From the NCBI GenBank assembly GCA_015501605.1, contig JADNRZ010000005.1:2516885-2580884 (forward strand): a stretch of DNA of 64,000 nucleotides, read 5' to 3'. Made by a program: the position numbers and the translations under genes. Of this stretch, positions 24,934 to 34,897 are shown piece by piece. The notes under the pieces are model-generated. The model was not told the origin of the DNA, did not search any database, and saw only the letters and a list, made by a program, of their open reading frames with translations. The stretch is from Panaeolus papilionaceus. Taxonomy: Eukaryota; Basidiomycota; Agaricomycetes; Agaricales. Position 1 is the first letter of the stretch. The number at the start of each line of letters is the position of its first letter.

Positions 24934-25431
24934 CTATCGTTGAGTGAATTTCTCAATGAGAAAGCTGCTCGCCGCCACACCGGCAGCTGTGAACGCCGAA
25001 TGCGGCTCCCACATAGTCTCATCACTGGCAGGCACATACCTTCGATTGTAAAGACGAATAGATCGTTCTTATTACTTGAACGTTCGTCGTGCTAATTACA
25101 GGATCCCTAGTCTTGGCGGCAACCATCCAGCATACTCAATGACATAGAATTGACCATCAACGCGAATTGAGAGACTCCAATTAGGACTATGTACAACCCT
25201 CACGGCAAATTTAGCACTACACACGCCAACGGCCTTTTGACTTTTAACCATAAATAACGAAGTATTTATGGTACAGGGAATTCATATACCTACGGAGATA
25301 AGGAAAGGGATTCCGTTTGTTCTTAATTGGAACACAGCAGGCTCTTTACGAAGAGGAGGATAGTTTCGGTCCGCAAAAGTGCTGTGTGGAAGCAATGGCT
25401 GCTGCGGACTGTGCGATGAACTTTGGCTCAT
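24934..25431 (-). CDS. Unrecognised 125-residue protein, three exons
   Basis: Exons 25431-25294, 25233-25100 and 25039-24934 join in frame to 125 residues and end in a stop; both introns are 60 bases. The N-terminal ~35 residues are Ser/Gln/Pro-rich. The centre alternates hydrophobic and charged residues (KFAVRVVHSPNWSLSIRV, then FYVIEYAGWLPPRLG) like a compact beta domain. The C-terminus (FTAAGVAASSFLIEKF) could form an amphipathic or weakly membrane-inserting helix. There is no signal peptide. The first intron uses an AAG acceptor, so that border is the least certain. It sits between two related short secreted peptide loci on the same strand. Family not recognised. Confidence 0.5.
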
Positions 25432-25734
25432 GGCTCAATTTCAATAGAGTTTGTTGGTGATGCATACTATTTCGAACAGAATATGTGATCATATTCATAG
25501 ACATGCACCAGGCCTAGATATCTATTTCTACAGCTTGACGATTTGGGCATGATGAGCAGTCAAGTCATCGCGTTGCGCTTTCAAAAACGATAACTTTCCC
25601 CATCTTTCTTCCTTTATACTGTTTCTATTGCCGTTGTACCGCGGCTTCACAGGATGTGAATCAAATATGAGCTATCTTTGACTTTGCGGACCTTTCACCA
25701 CCGTACCATCAAAATGTTGTCACCTCACCATCAA

Positions 25735-25941
25735 TCAAAGTGCGACTGGAGTGTTAGGTTGGGGACCATTCACGATATCTTGAATTGGAACTACGTTCCA
25801 TTGAAGAAACTAAATAATTATAAGTGTGCGCTCGTGAGTCCTCGTAACGTGAATGGGATTGCCTGAGAGAGCTTGCCTCGGGTTGGGGCTGGTCTGGCAG
25901 CGACCAGTGCAGAGGCCAGCAGCAGCGAGTTGAAGTTTCAT
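25735..25941 (-). pseudogene. Decayed relative of the short secreted peptide gene
   Basis: Exon 1 (25941-25877) encodes a signal-peptide-like LLLASALVAARPAPTR and exon 2 (25778-25735) ends GPQPNTPVAL, closely matching NPQADPVAL of the gene at 24328. The intron is again phase 1 but longer, with a GC donor (GCAAGC). The only upstream ATG (25941) is one base out of frame with the signal-peptide frame and a stop precedes it in the working frame. This copy therefore appears to be disabled by a one-base indel near its start. A sequencing error at the indel would make it functional. Confidence 0.45.
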
Positions 25942-27706
25942 TTAACGTGAACTTTCGGAGAGAAATGTTGGATTCAATGTCATATTAAAGCAGACAGACT
26001 TTATACCCTACACTGACGGACCTTAAGCGCGCTGCCGCTCACAAAAGCGGTTCGCTTAAATACGTAAAAAATCATCTACTGTCTCCATACAATAACAACT
26101 GGTGCAATAGTCTTGTAAGCGGAGCACCATCCCACTATGGTGTTAACCTGGGAGTTTGGATCGAATAAACGCGTTCTGTTTTAGTGCATGGCCACTGATG
26201 CATGAAAATATCGCGCATATGGTGTAGAAGGTGCAAAATTTTTCTCCCTCCCCAATAACCAGGTAGTTTAATATTTCAGGTCAACAATGCTAATGGTAAT
26301 ACTGGTGATGGCGTTGATGAGCAGCGCGCTCACCTGCACCCGCAATCACGCTTAATTCCAGAATTACCATCACGCACGCACACGCACACGCATCAACGCT
26401 TACCCTTTTTGGTTAACACGCTCCCTTTCGCCGTCCGCGCGCACTTATACCGCTAAGACCGACACTCGTATCATCCCTATCAGCCACCACGACACGAATT
26501 GGGATATACCGACGCCGCATCCCATCACTCCGCACTTCACCTTTCATACGGACTTTTAATTCTTATTCATTTCCATCATTTAATTCATATTTTGGACCCC
26601 ATTTACCATCTAACCACCCTCTTTCCTCATCCCACCCCCGCTCTTGCACCTCCTTTTAAGATATTTCTTTGTTATAGACCCTTTTCTTATGTGCCTGGGC
26701 GCTCTGTTGCATCGTTTCGAACCCCCCCGTAGTCAGTATTTTAGTTCATTTTCATTTGTACTTAATTCTAGAGGCTTCGTAAAAATCAAGCAGCTTACTT
26801 TTGGCCCACATTTGAACCTTCGTCTCTCAGTTTTAGATTTCAGTCTCAGGAAGCGTAGTTTGCTTCGAATATCGTGTCATTTCATCGCTACGAAGGCCTA
26901 GTTACCTACGGAAACACCAACCCGCACCCTCAGAGCGCCCTCAGCAACGTTGACCTCACTCCGGTCATTGAGTGTGTTTGTTTTCCGCACTTGAAGACGT
27001 TGCGCGCACATCAGCGTACTATTAAACATGACCTATAGTCCATGACGCACGCTCCGTATAACTGGGATTCAGTTTCGCCGTCCCAAGCGAGCCAGTGTAG
27101 TACTCTACCTTCCAAATTGACATCGAACATTGAGAACATTGAACTCGGCAAATGAACTGATAAGATAAGAGTCGGCATGATCAGATTCCCAAGCGTGATT
27201 TGGTTGTTTACATCACATACGTAATCATTCGGCATGTCAACATCCAACACGAGGACAGGGTGGCCACGCGAGAGAAGAAATTAATCATCACGACAATCGC
27301 TCAAGATTTATATGACGAAGGTGGTTGTAGGAGTACAGAATGGATACATAGAGTATATTAGTACAGAGAGGGTGTATAAGTGCATAGAAAATGGGGGTAC
27401 TTTGTGTTTGGATTATGGCTATGAAAGCATTGCGATAACAGTACAAAAAGAAAAAACGAATTGGTCGAAAATAATATAAAAATAGGGAGATGGTCCAGGT
27501 ATGTAGTATTTGTACTTTGTCGATAGAAAGCGAAGGAGGCGATGAATGAGGGGTATCTTTACAGTGCTGATTTGATTTTGAGAAGTTGAGGGTTTGATAC
27601 GCGTGGTGAGATTGATGGGCGAGCAGAACTCGTGCTTGGGTGAGTGGCTGGGAAGTCTTCTGGGCTTAGGTGGCAGCAGAGAGACATGCCTCTTCAGTCC
27701 AATGCT
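25942..27706. other. 1.8 kb region without a confident gene
   Basis: Includes an alternating CACGCA/CACACG tract at about 26373-26400 and a CT-rich stretch at ~26400-26720 whose frames look like translated low complexity. A minus frame 27011-27250 (79 codons) is unrecognised. Nothing else is supported. Confidence 0.35.
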
Positions 27707-28830
27707 TTAGCGGAATTGCGAGGTATTTGGGGTATTTGAATCGCTGGATGTTGACAGAATTGACATAGCTGATGATAATGATGCCATTGTGGAGGACGAA
27801 CGATGGCTGCCGCGTCGGGAAGGACCAGGTTTAGAAACGCCCTCGAAGAAGAGGAGAGGGGCGAATGACGAAGATGGGGGTGAATTCATAGATGCTTGTA
27901 GGATGTCTGCGTCATGTGAATCGTCAAGGACGGGAGGAAGTGCGATGGAGCGTAGGCGAGGCGCGAAAGTCATTGTTGCACGGGCGGTTTGGCCAGTTGC
28001 AGAATACATTATCTTTCTGCGCAAAGATCAGCTATTTTACAGTAGAAAATGGAGTACGAGTGCTCACTGGAAGAAATGTGAACGGTACTGGAGCACAGCT
28101 GTGTTATGGAGGGGATAATTTGCGATGGAAGTAGCCTAGAAGGATTAAATGATGGGGGCGAAGAGGAAAGACAATCGCGCAGACCCCTTTTGATTTCTTG
28201 TTTGACGTTGAGAGTCGTGGGAAAGTCAACGGACAGTTTGTTTACGGCGATTGCTTCACAGGCATTGCCATTTCTAGTCGAGGCTAGAACTCCGGTGTCA
28301 GTCCGAGTCCGACCACCTTCCCACTTTCAGCAGGGTGGCCGGTGCTCTATTATTGATTACATACTCACAATGCGTCGTCTCTGGCCTACTTGTTTATGTT
28401 CCTTTCCAATTGCAGAAGCAGAATCATGAAGTTTCGAAGGCAAAGATTCAGGCGAGTGACTATAGGTTTGTTCTGGCGTAACCCAATCCATGCACACCGT
28501 TCGGAAGACAAGATATATTTCGAGGAATATTGATCTGGTGTGTGATGCGAAGTCCACGGAATGGAATACGACCCGACAATCTCACATTTGAGCCTTCACT
28601 ACATGCATCTTCAATGCATCCCAGATCCGATTCCTTTTTAATGGGATTTATTGCACCAAAAATCCAGCCTTTCATCAGAGTTTGAACGAATCGGATCACG
28701 GGTACATAACCCTCTCCACCAGGCTAGGAAACGACAGGTGCACACGCAAATCACAATGATCAGAGGTCCTCGATAGTCATTGATGGGATCTATGTGTTTT
28801 GCCATAGAGATGAGGATATAATTAGCATAA
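27707..28830 (-). other. Possible multi-exon gene, not resolved
   Basis: Several minus-strand stretches look protein-like. An ATG near 28804 starts MAKHIDPINDYRGPLIIVIC. Around 28640 lies KGWIFGAINPIKKESDLGC. At 28500-28380 lies CMDWVTPEQTYSHSPE followed by a GTGAGT donor. The last part (28000-27707) is a Ser-rich tail (SFAPLLFFEGVSKPGPSRR, then SSTMASLSSAMSILSTSS). No exon chain was unambiguous and no domain is recognised. The Ser-rich tail resembles those of membrane or signalling proteins, which is only a hint. Confidence 0.3.
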
Positions 28831-29627
28831 AATGGGCATCCTTACGGTTGGCATTTTATTGATAATTCCCCTCCGGCCTTTCATCAGCCTGCTTGAAAAC
28901 TGACACGATATCAACATCTAAAAAGATATATAAATGAGTTATCCCTTCATATCGTTATGCAACAATTGAGTATTGTTTCTATCGCAGAAGAACCAGTGGC
29001 AAAGTATAGAAGTTCTGGCTTAGGGGCTCAGCTTTAATTTTCGATAGCATTGAGTTCCTCCCTATAGGATACTCTCTAATTCTACGAGCTATTAACACTC
29101 AGAGAGCTGACAGCAGAGCCCTGAGCTCTTGACCACACATCCTGGCCCGAGTAGTAAGGTTCAAGACCTCTTCGCCCCTTCTTCGTTAGTTTGTTGACAG
29201 ACCTTTCTCCCAATACTTCTAATCTCTCCGACACATCGCCGCCTGGACCACCTGTGCTACCCCTTACCTGTTCCTTTGGCAATACAGAAACGGAGGTGTC
29301 CTTCAGCTCTCGTCACTCACCTCCTCGTGGCAAGAACACTGTCTGGTTGAGAAATGGCGTGGTACATCGATCATCTACCCTCACTGTCGACAATGTAGCG
29401 AACGCGGTCAGCTCGACTCGTTCAATTCTCTGTTTGAATCAACAAATTCAGCTAGAACGACGATGTCAGCGGTTCACATCATCCGTCAAAGCCCACAATA
29501 CAACCATTTGTTTTGCTCCAGCTGCGATAACGCATCCACCAGATCCGTGTATGGCAGTGGTTCTCAATCTGTAGCGCCATTCCTCGACGTGCAACTCGAG
29601 TCAGAAACTCAATGTGATTCTATAGTA
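28831..29627. other. Region upstream of the truncated foldback element, with an open frame
   Basis: A plus frame of 127 codons (29191-29574) and an overlapping plus frame from 29463 both look moderately protein-like (Ser/Thr/Pro-rich). The second runs to CDSI followed by GTAAGT exactly where the foldback element begins. If this was a gene, its 3' half has been replaced by the element and the ABC transporter duplicate beyond it. No family recognised. Confidence 0.25.
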
Positions 29628-30445
29628 AGTGATCTGCAATTTTATTCATTTGCGCGTGTACACATGTGGTCCACTAGATTTGATGCGCAAGTTAAGATTA
29701 TGGAGTGTGCATATATGTATTGAGTGCGAGCGTGTAGAAATATGAGGTGTGTGCATGAACAACAAGACATTTTGGGAGTGCATATCTAAAAATGTGGTGT
29801 GTGCATCTACATTTTGGGAGTGCGCGTACAGATTTGGGGTGCGCATATAGATTCCAGTGGTGCTCTTCTACAAATATAGGTTAAAGTAAGATTGTCGAAG
29901 TGTGCACATACATTTTGCGTGCGCAGACCATGTTTGTTAGTGTGCGCGCGCACACTCAAGATGAGAGCGCGCACAGAGAAAATGTCACGTGCCCACCAGA
30001 TCCGGCACGGTGATGACATCAAATTCGGTTCGGGAGTTGTTCCGAGCTCCCATCAACGCATCAAACATGAGAGAATCATCGTTGTCAGTCATTATCGAGG
30101 CCGTATCCGTGATAATTCATGCGTTTTCTTTCTCCACGGCAACCAGAATTTTAAATGGACTGTATATTTCAGCAGATAAATACTTAGAGCATATGATAGA
30201 TATCAAATTTCATGTAGGAGAGCTAAATTGGACTCTCAACCGATGCCCAAATCACATGTTGCATCAGGCTAGCGTACTGAATGTCCCAGGTGCAGCGTAA
30301 TTCTCTCTATGCACCATAAATAATAAATTATATGACCTAAAACGCCCGACTATTTATATGAGGAAGAAAATGCATGAATTATCACGGATACGGCCTCGAT
30401 AATGACTGACAACAATGATTCTCTCATGTTTGATGCGTTGATGGG
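29628..30445 (+). mobile_element. Truncated foldback element (copy A)
   Basis: This copy contains one complete ~510-base arm (29628 to ~30140), a unique centre (~30141-30360) and only the innermost ~80 bases of the opposite arm, ending abruptly at 30445 after GATGCGTTGATGGG. It corresponds base for base, with few changes, to the full-length element at 39001-40238 read in the opposite direction. The arms are built of degenerate ~30-base repeats around ACATTTTGGGAGTGCGC. There is no coding capacity beyond chance frames; it must be non-autonomous. The junction at 30445 is directly fused to the ABC transporter duplicate. Confidence 0.8.
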
Positions 30446-31320
30446 TAGAGATGGAAGCTGTGTAGGATCTGAGAGAGTGAGGCGACTCGGAGGACCGAAG
30501 AGAAGAATCAGATGATGTCGGAGAGGCATTGTCAGGCGTTGTTGGGTGTGGCCTCGGATTCGGAGGTTTTGTTTATGCACACGGTTGATAAGAGCTTGAT
30601 AAATGTGGGATATTACGAGGATATACCTTGGGATGTGGGGAGGTCGACGCGCAGTCGTGCTATTTGGGTAATCGATCAATAGGGGCTCCACATAGAATAG
30701 AATACGGCTTACCATGCATGAGATACATATCAAAATGCGTCGTCATTCTCGTGTGCAGGTGCGATAATGCAAGTTCACCGCGAAGGACCCAGTCAGTAAT
30801 CACGGAGCCGACTCATAAACAGTGTCATTCATTCCATGTCATATATGCGACGAAGAGCGTGCACCCTAATCTCATCACCACCGCGCTCATGATACCCCAG
30901 ACGTCAGGATTCGTACTCCTGAAACCCATTCTCCCCCGTGTGCAACAACATGCTGCTTAGCGGTATCGTGATCGTTCTTCAACCGCTCTCCAGACCTGGC
31001 TCGATGTGTAAAACGCGAAGAGTCGGGGGGGAGACGCTTTAAACGTCTTTGGTGAGCTAGAGGAACAGTGGTGTATGACTGGGAGAAGTCGTTCATGTAG
31101 AATGCCTGCTTGGAGTGGGCTTGGAGTGGGCTACTTTGAGTGTCCAGACACCGGGGTAATGCGTCAATATTGTGAGTTTGTTGGGTGAGGTGGGATTTTC
31201 GTTGTAGGCTCAACATCTAGACTCGCGATAGGGGATTTGTCGACGTGTTAAAGAACAGAGCAAAACTAGGGAGGGAGGGGAGAATAGGGAAGGTGGAGAG
31301 CGACAATCTAAGACACACCA
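30446..31320 (-). pseudogene. Broken duplicate of the ABC transporter 5' part
   Basis: The segment aligns along its whole length with ~36745-37630, covering the leader, exons 1-3 and the start of exon 4 of the intact ABC gene. Shared landmarks are a block near 30576 matching 36825, the ACGCGCAGTCGTGCTATTT block at 30647 matching 36904, the CTCATCACCACCGCGCTC block at 30871 matching 37132, and the leader near 31300 matching 37590. Frames are destroyed by many indels (for example a stop-rich stretch at ~30950-31060). It has no helicase or ATPase part. It is bounded on the left by the truncated foldback element, so the duplication was cut or mobilised at that junction. Confidence 0.8.
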
Positions 31321-32743
31321 AAGGAAGCAATCACTGGAAGGAACCATTGTGACAATATCAAAAGAAGAACAGGGAAATGAGAAGCAAACTTGCGGAGATC
31401 TCGCCTCTGAATATCCTGCCCATCTCTAACATCATGAGTCTACATAAAAACATCCAATGCCTAATAAATATATGAGAAAAACAGACTAGAAGAAAACCTG
31501 AAGGTTTACTGTTGTCCCTCAGGAAGCAATGAACAGGAGCGGACTGCCTCCGCTTTCCAGCCTTTCTCGTTCAAGTGCCTACTTTGACAAGAGACACCAA
31601 AGAAAATGATAATCTGTGAGAGAAATTATGAAAAAATCAAAGAAAATGAAAAGAAAATGAAAAGAAAGCCGGCAGAGAACGCGCCTCTAACTGTCCTGTC
31701 TATCCACAACGTCATCATCTTCAACGCAACAACCCTAAACCCGCCATAGTCTAATGCTTGATAAATATTTGAAAGAAATCACGCAAGATAGGAGCTCACT
31801 CATGAGTCGAGTGAAACGAGAAGAACAGAAAGACGTGGTATATGGGCACAAAGACGAACAAGGAAAAGGTTGAACCAGAAGTTGGTTCGTCAAATTTAAT
31901 CTCCGCTCGAACCCATCATTTATCATTTTCAATCCCATCTTCCAGCTCCTAATCACTTCAGGAAACAACGAAAATCGGGACGAGGATAAGGAGGGGATAT
32001 ACGAAGTTGAGGTGTTCGATTATTTTACCTGGATTTATCTCTACTAGAACCCTCGTTGCTGGTGCCCTCCTCTAACCTCGCTCCACCCACTTCCCGAAGA
32101 TCACTTCGAACTTGGTCGATATTTGTTGCCGTGATCGGTGTTCAGTAGTATTATGATTCGTTGGAGTAATAAAAGCGCTGTAATATTGGACTTCAATGCT
32201 CATGCATTGGGCAAAAAAGCGACAAAACATGATCCTTCTCTGCCTCACACACTATTGAAACGATTGTCACTTGCGGTGGAGAAGTCGCGTCGTACATCCA
32301 CAAAAATTGAATCAAGTTTTCCATTCTACTACTGCATCAAAAGCTCGTGGTTCATAAACGATCCTAAAATGACATTGTGGTATTAAAAAAAATCGCACAC
32401 TGAATCCTCGTGGGCATAGTATTAGTAGATCACGAGTCGTGCGTCGGCCTAACACTTGACTGAACGAAGGACACGAAGGATGAGCCACAGCTTCGGTGGA
32501 ACGCACTCGAGTGCATCATGCTTGGCTTGGCTAACATCAGTAGTTATAACCTTACATGTCTTTCAGATACCTTCTCGGTTGCTCGTTGAAAGCATAATCA
32601 ATGATGTTGTTGCCTTCATCGTGTTGATAGCCTTTTTCGAAACCCACTGAAGTAAGCTTCGCGTAATACGAAACCGAGACATCAGAATTAATTGCAAGGG
32701 GCTCCATATGTGCGTCGTCGGTTATAAGGAGGGGATATGAACT
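31321..32743. other. 1.4 kb region without a confident gene
   Basis: Purine-rich stretch with short AAAGAAAATG-type direct repeats at about 31600-31665. Small frames (minus 31735-31968, plus 32138-32386) are unrecognised. The 32700s include the presumptive promoter of the open frame at 32744. Confidence 0.35.
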
Positions 32744-33124
32744 ATGAGTCAAGTGCGTTTTCAGGACCAGTCCATCGGAGGTCAAGTCATTGTCACCGAT
32801 GTTGTCTTGCCATCAGGCTCTACAACCCCCGATTCCAAACTAAAACCAATGAAGACCCTACTACAAGTGTTTCCACTTTCTTCAAATCACAATCAGCATC
32901 CCAGCAACGAGTTTCCTTTACTCGTCAATGCTCCTAACCTGGTAGGTCAGATTATCAGATCCATTGGTGGTAAATACGGAGCAAGAACAGAATTGGAAGT
33001 AGACAAGTTCACTGAGACAACATGGAATGGTGTATCAAAAAGCATGTTAGATGAACAACCACAAAATGACAAATTTTATTTCACACTAGTTGAGGGAAAC
33101 ACATACAAGAATGCACGAACGTAG
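32744..33124 (+). CDS. Unrecognised 126-residue protein
   Basis: A single open frame with good protein character: polar N-terminus (MSQVRFQDQSIGGQVIVTDV), a Pro/Asn/Ser-rich middle, then LVNAPNLVGQIIRSIGGKYG and a charged C-terminus with KFYFTLVEGNTYKN. There is no signal peptide or TM segment. Codon use is AT-richer than in the neighbouring enzymes. It ends 48 bases from the end of the GTPase gene on the opposite strand, a tight tail-to-tail arrangement. It could be one exon of a longer gene, since no clear promoter was seen. Family unknown. Confidence 0.45.
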   Translation: MSQVRFQDQSIGGQVIVTDVVLPSGSTTPDSKLKPMKTLLQVFPLSSNHNQHPSNEFPLLVNAPNLVGQIIRSIGGKYGARTELEVDKFTETTWNGVSKSMLDEQPQNDKFYFTLVEGNTYKNART

Positions 33125-33172
33125 ACGAATCAACCCCTGATCCTTGCGCTCATAACATGGGCTGTCATGGGG

Positions 33173-34621
33173 TCAAGCCTCATGACGGTCCGCCACGGTG
33201 TCACCCCAACACTTCACTGAGCTGATGACACGAGCGAGAAGCCGTTGCTTCGGTACAGTGGGATCAGCGATGGCGGAAACATGGGTCTCAGGTTGGTCGG
33301 ATGGGAAACCGGGGTTTTCCGTAGGGAGGATGGTAGAAGCAAGGTGGGATAACGGTGGTGACACAATACCAAAGTTGTCATAGAGTTCCTTCTTGAACTT
33401 TGCGAGAAGGATCTCTGTCTCCTTCAACTTGGGAAGGAGAGTCGATATGAGGAGGTCATCATCTCGCTCAGATGCGCCTTTCAAGTCCATGTCGGTACTG
33501 GCTAGTTCTATCTCGAGGTTCTGGATTCGGTTTTGGAGATCATCCATGAGATGGTTGGCAAACGGAGCGGATTTGAGCTGGTTCCGTCCCTTGAATTGGA
33601 GTTCGAGATTAAAGAAATTCGCTGCACTCAATCTGAAGGCAGTATTGAGAACAGACAATGTGGATTCTTGTGTGTTGAAAAACTTGACAATCTGAGCCCC
33701 ATCATCAACGAACTCCTAAATACACAGATCAGAGTTTGCATAAAACAGGCAATAAAGCCAAACCTCGTACCTTCCAAACCGAATCCCGAAGCTGGTTAAA
33801 GTTGCTTTCTGCCCTTTGCTTTGCTGAATCTCCCCAAAGGTTGTCCCACATGGAAGTTACAACAGTGATATTGCCTGCTGTCTTGGCACCTGTGAGCGCT
33901 TGAAAGGTACGAAGCACCTCTCTGTGGCTGCCAGGGAGGCGCACACTATGAATAGGAGTGAAATATAATATGCAACCGAGATTGACGACTCTGGTGGATG
34001 TGATGAGGGTATATACAAGGCACAGGCATCCACATGCACTCACCCAGACTCTTGCATCCATTCTTTCAGCATGGAGACAATATTCATCATTGAAATCCTG
34101 GTGTCGGCGAAGCCAGGTACATCGACAAGCCATATCTGTTGCGCATGACGCTTGACGTTCATGAGTCTGTAGGTGTTGACAGTTTGCGTGAATCCCTCCA
34201 ATTGATTACTGGAAATTCGGAGGGAAGGGTCTTGTGCGAGTGCCTCAATGAACTGTGAAATGATGACACATTCGTTGTTCAGTACAGGTGAAATGTGATA
34301 TTTGTTTGCCGCTTACGGTGCTCTTTCCTGCTCCGGTAGGTCCCACAATCCTATGTTAGCGTTGATCATATCTGTCAGACTTAGCGCTAATGGAGAGGAA
34401 GAGTCGCATTCATACAATATTTGACCAGTCCAGTTTACATTATGGGGCGCAATGGCAAGCTGTGCAGTGATAGGGCCATTGATCATCAAGTTTGGATAAT
34501 CAGCGGGGTCGATATTCATAATGTTGGAGAAAGCAGTGGTGAATGTCAGGATAGGATTATGCTTTAGAAGAAGCGCGATAGTGGTGAGAGAGGAAGCGAC
34601 ACCATCGCAGCAAACTTGCAT
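33173..34621 (-). CDS. P-loop GTPase, AIG1/septin-like G domain with helical tail
   Basis: Exons 34621-34416, 34350-34317, 34252-34044, 33990-33771 and 33715-33173 join to 403 residues. The G1 loop GPTGAGKST (about residues 72-80) is formed across an intron. G3 is DVPGFAD (124-130). The expected G4 position reads TSMWD (195-199), which departs from NKxD as in many fungal members of this group. The region from residue ~225 is rich in heptad-like leucines and charged residues (LQNRIQNLEIELASTDMDL) and probably forms a coiled coil. Such proteins are abundant in Agaricomycetes as P-loop NTPases of unknown role. The start is uncertain: an ATG at 34516 (MNIDPADYP) is also possible, and upstream coding sequence may exist (34632-34874). 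Confidence 0.75.
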
Positions 34622-34631
34622 TTAGAACAAT

Positions 34632-34874
34632 CTAAGGCGTCGTCAGCTTGCCTCGTGGATTAAGCATTGCAAGCCACATGAAGGCTTCAGCCTGGAACTT
34701 GTGGTTATCTCGATCCGCACGACCGGCGAAACTGAAGCCCCTTTTATCGTCACCCAAGAACTGACATAAATATCAACGGTGATAGAAGATAGTTCAATTC
34801 CTTTGCATGTTTCATTCATTAATCATATATAATCTACAATTCGTCTCTAATCCAATCAAATGCAACAGTGTCCA
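34632..34874 (-). other. Possible extra exon(s) upstream of the GTPase
   Basis: Between the ABC stop and the GTPase ATG, a phase-0 frame after a CAG acceptor (34760-34632, 42 residues, with GFSFAGRADRDNHKFQAEAF) could splice by a GC donor into the GTPase frame. A second frame joins an ATG at 34874 (MDTVAFDWIRDEL) to the same acceptor in another phase. Both look protein-like and they exclude each other. Either an N-terminal extension of the GTPase or a separate tiny gene is possible. Confidence 0.2.
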
Positions 34875-34897
34875 TATAACACGTACTAAACGTTGAA

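Noticed and set aside
29646..30300. Several 60-100-codon frames on both strands, repeated at 38926-40328
   Set aside because: They are identical because they lie in the arms of the foldback element; they are by-products of the ~30-base repeats.
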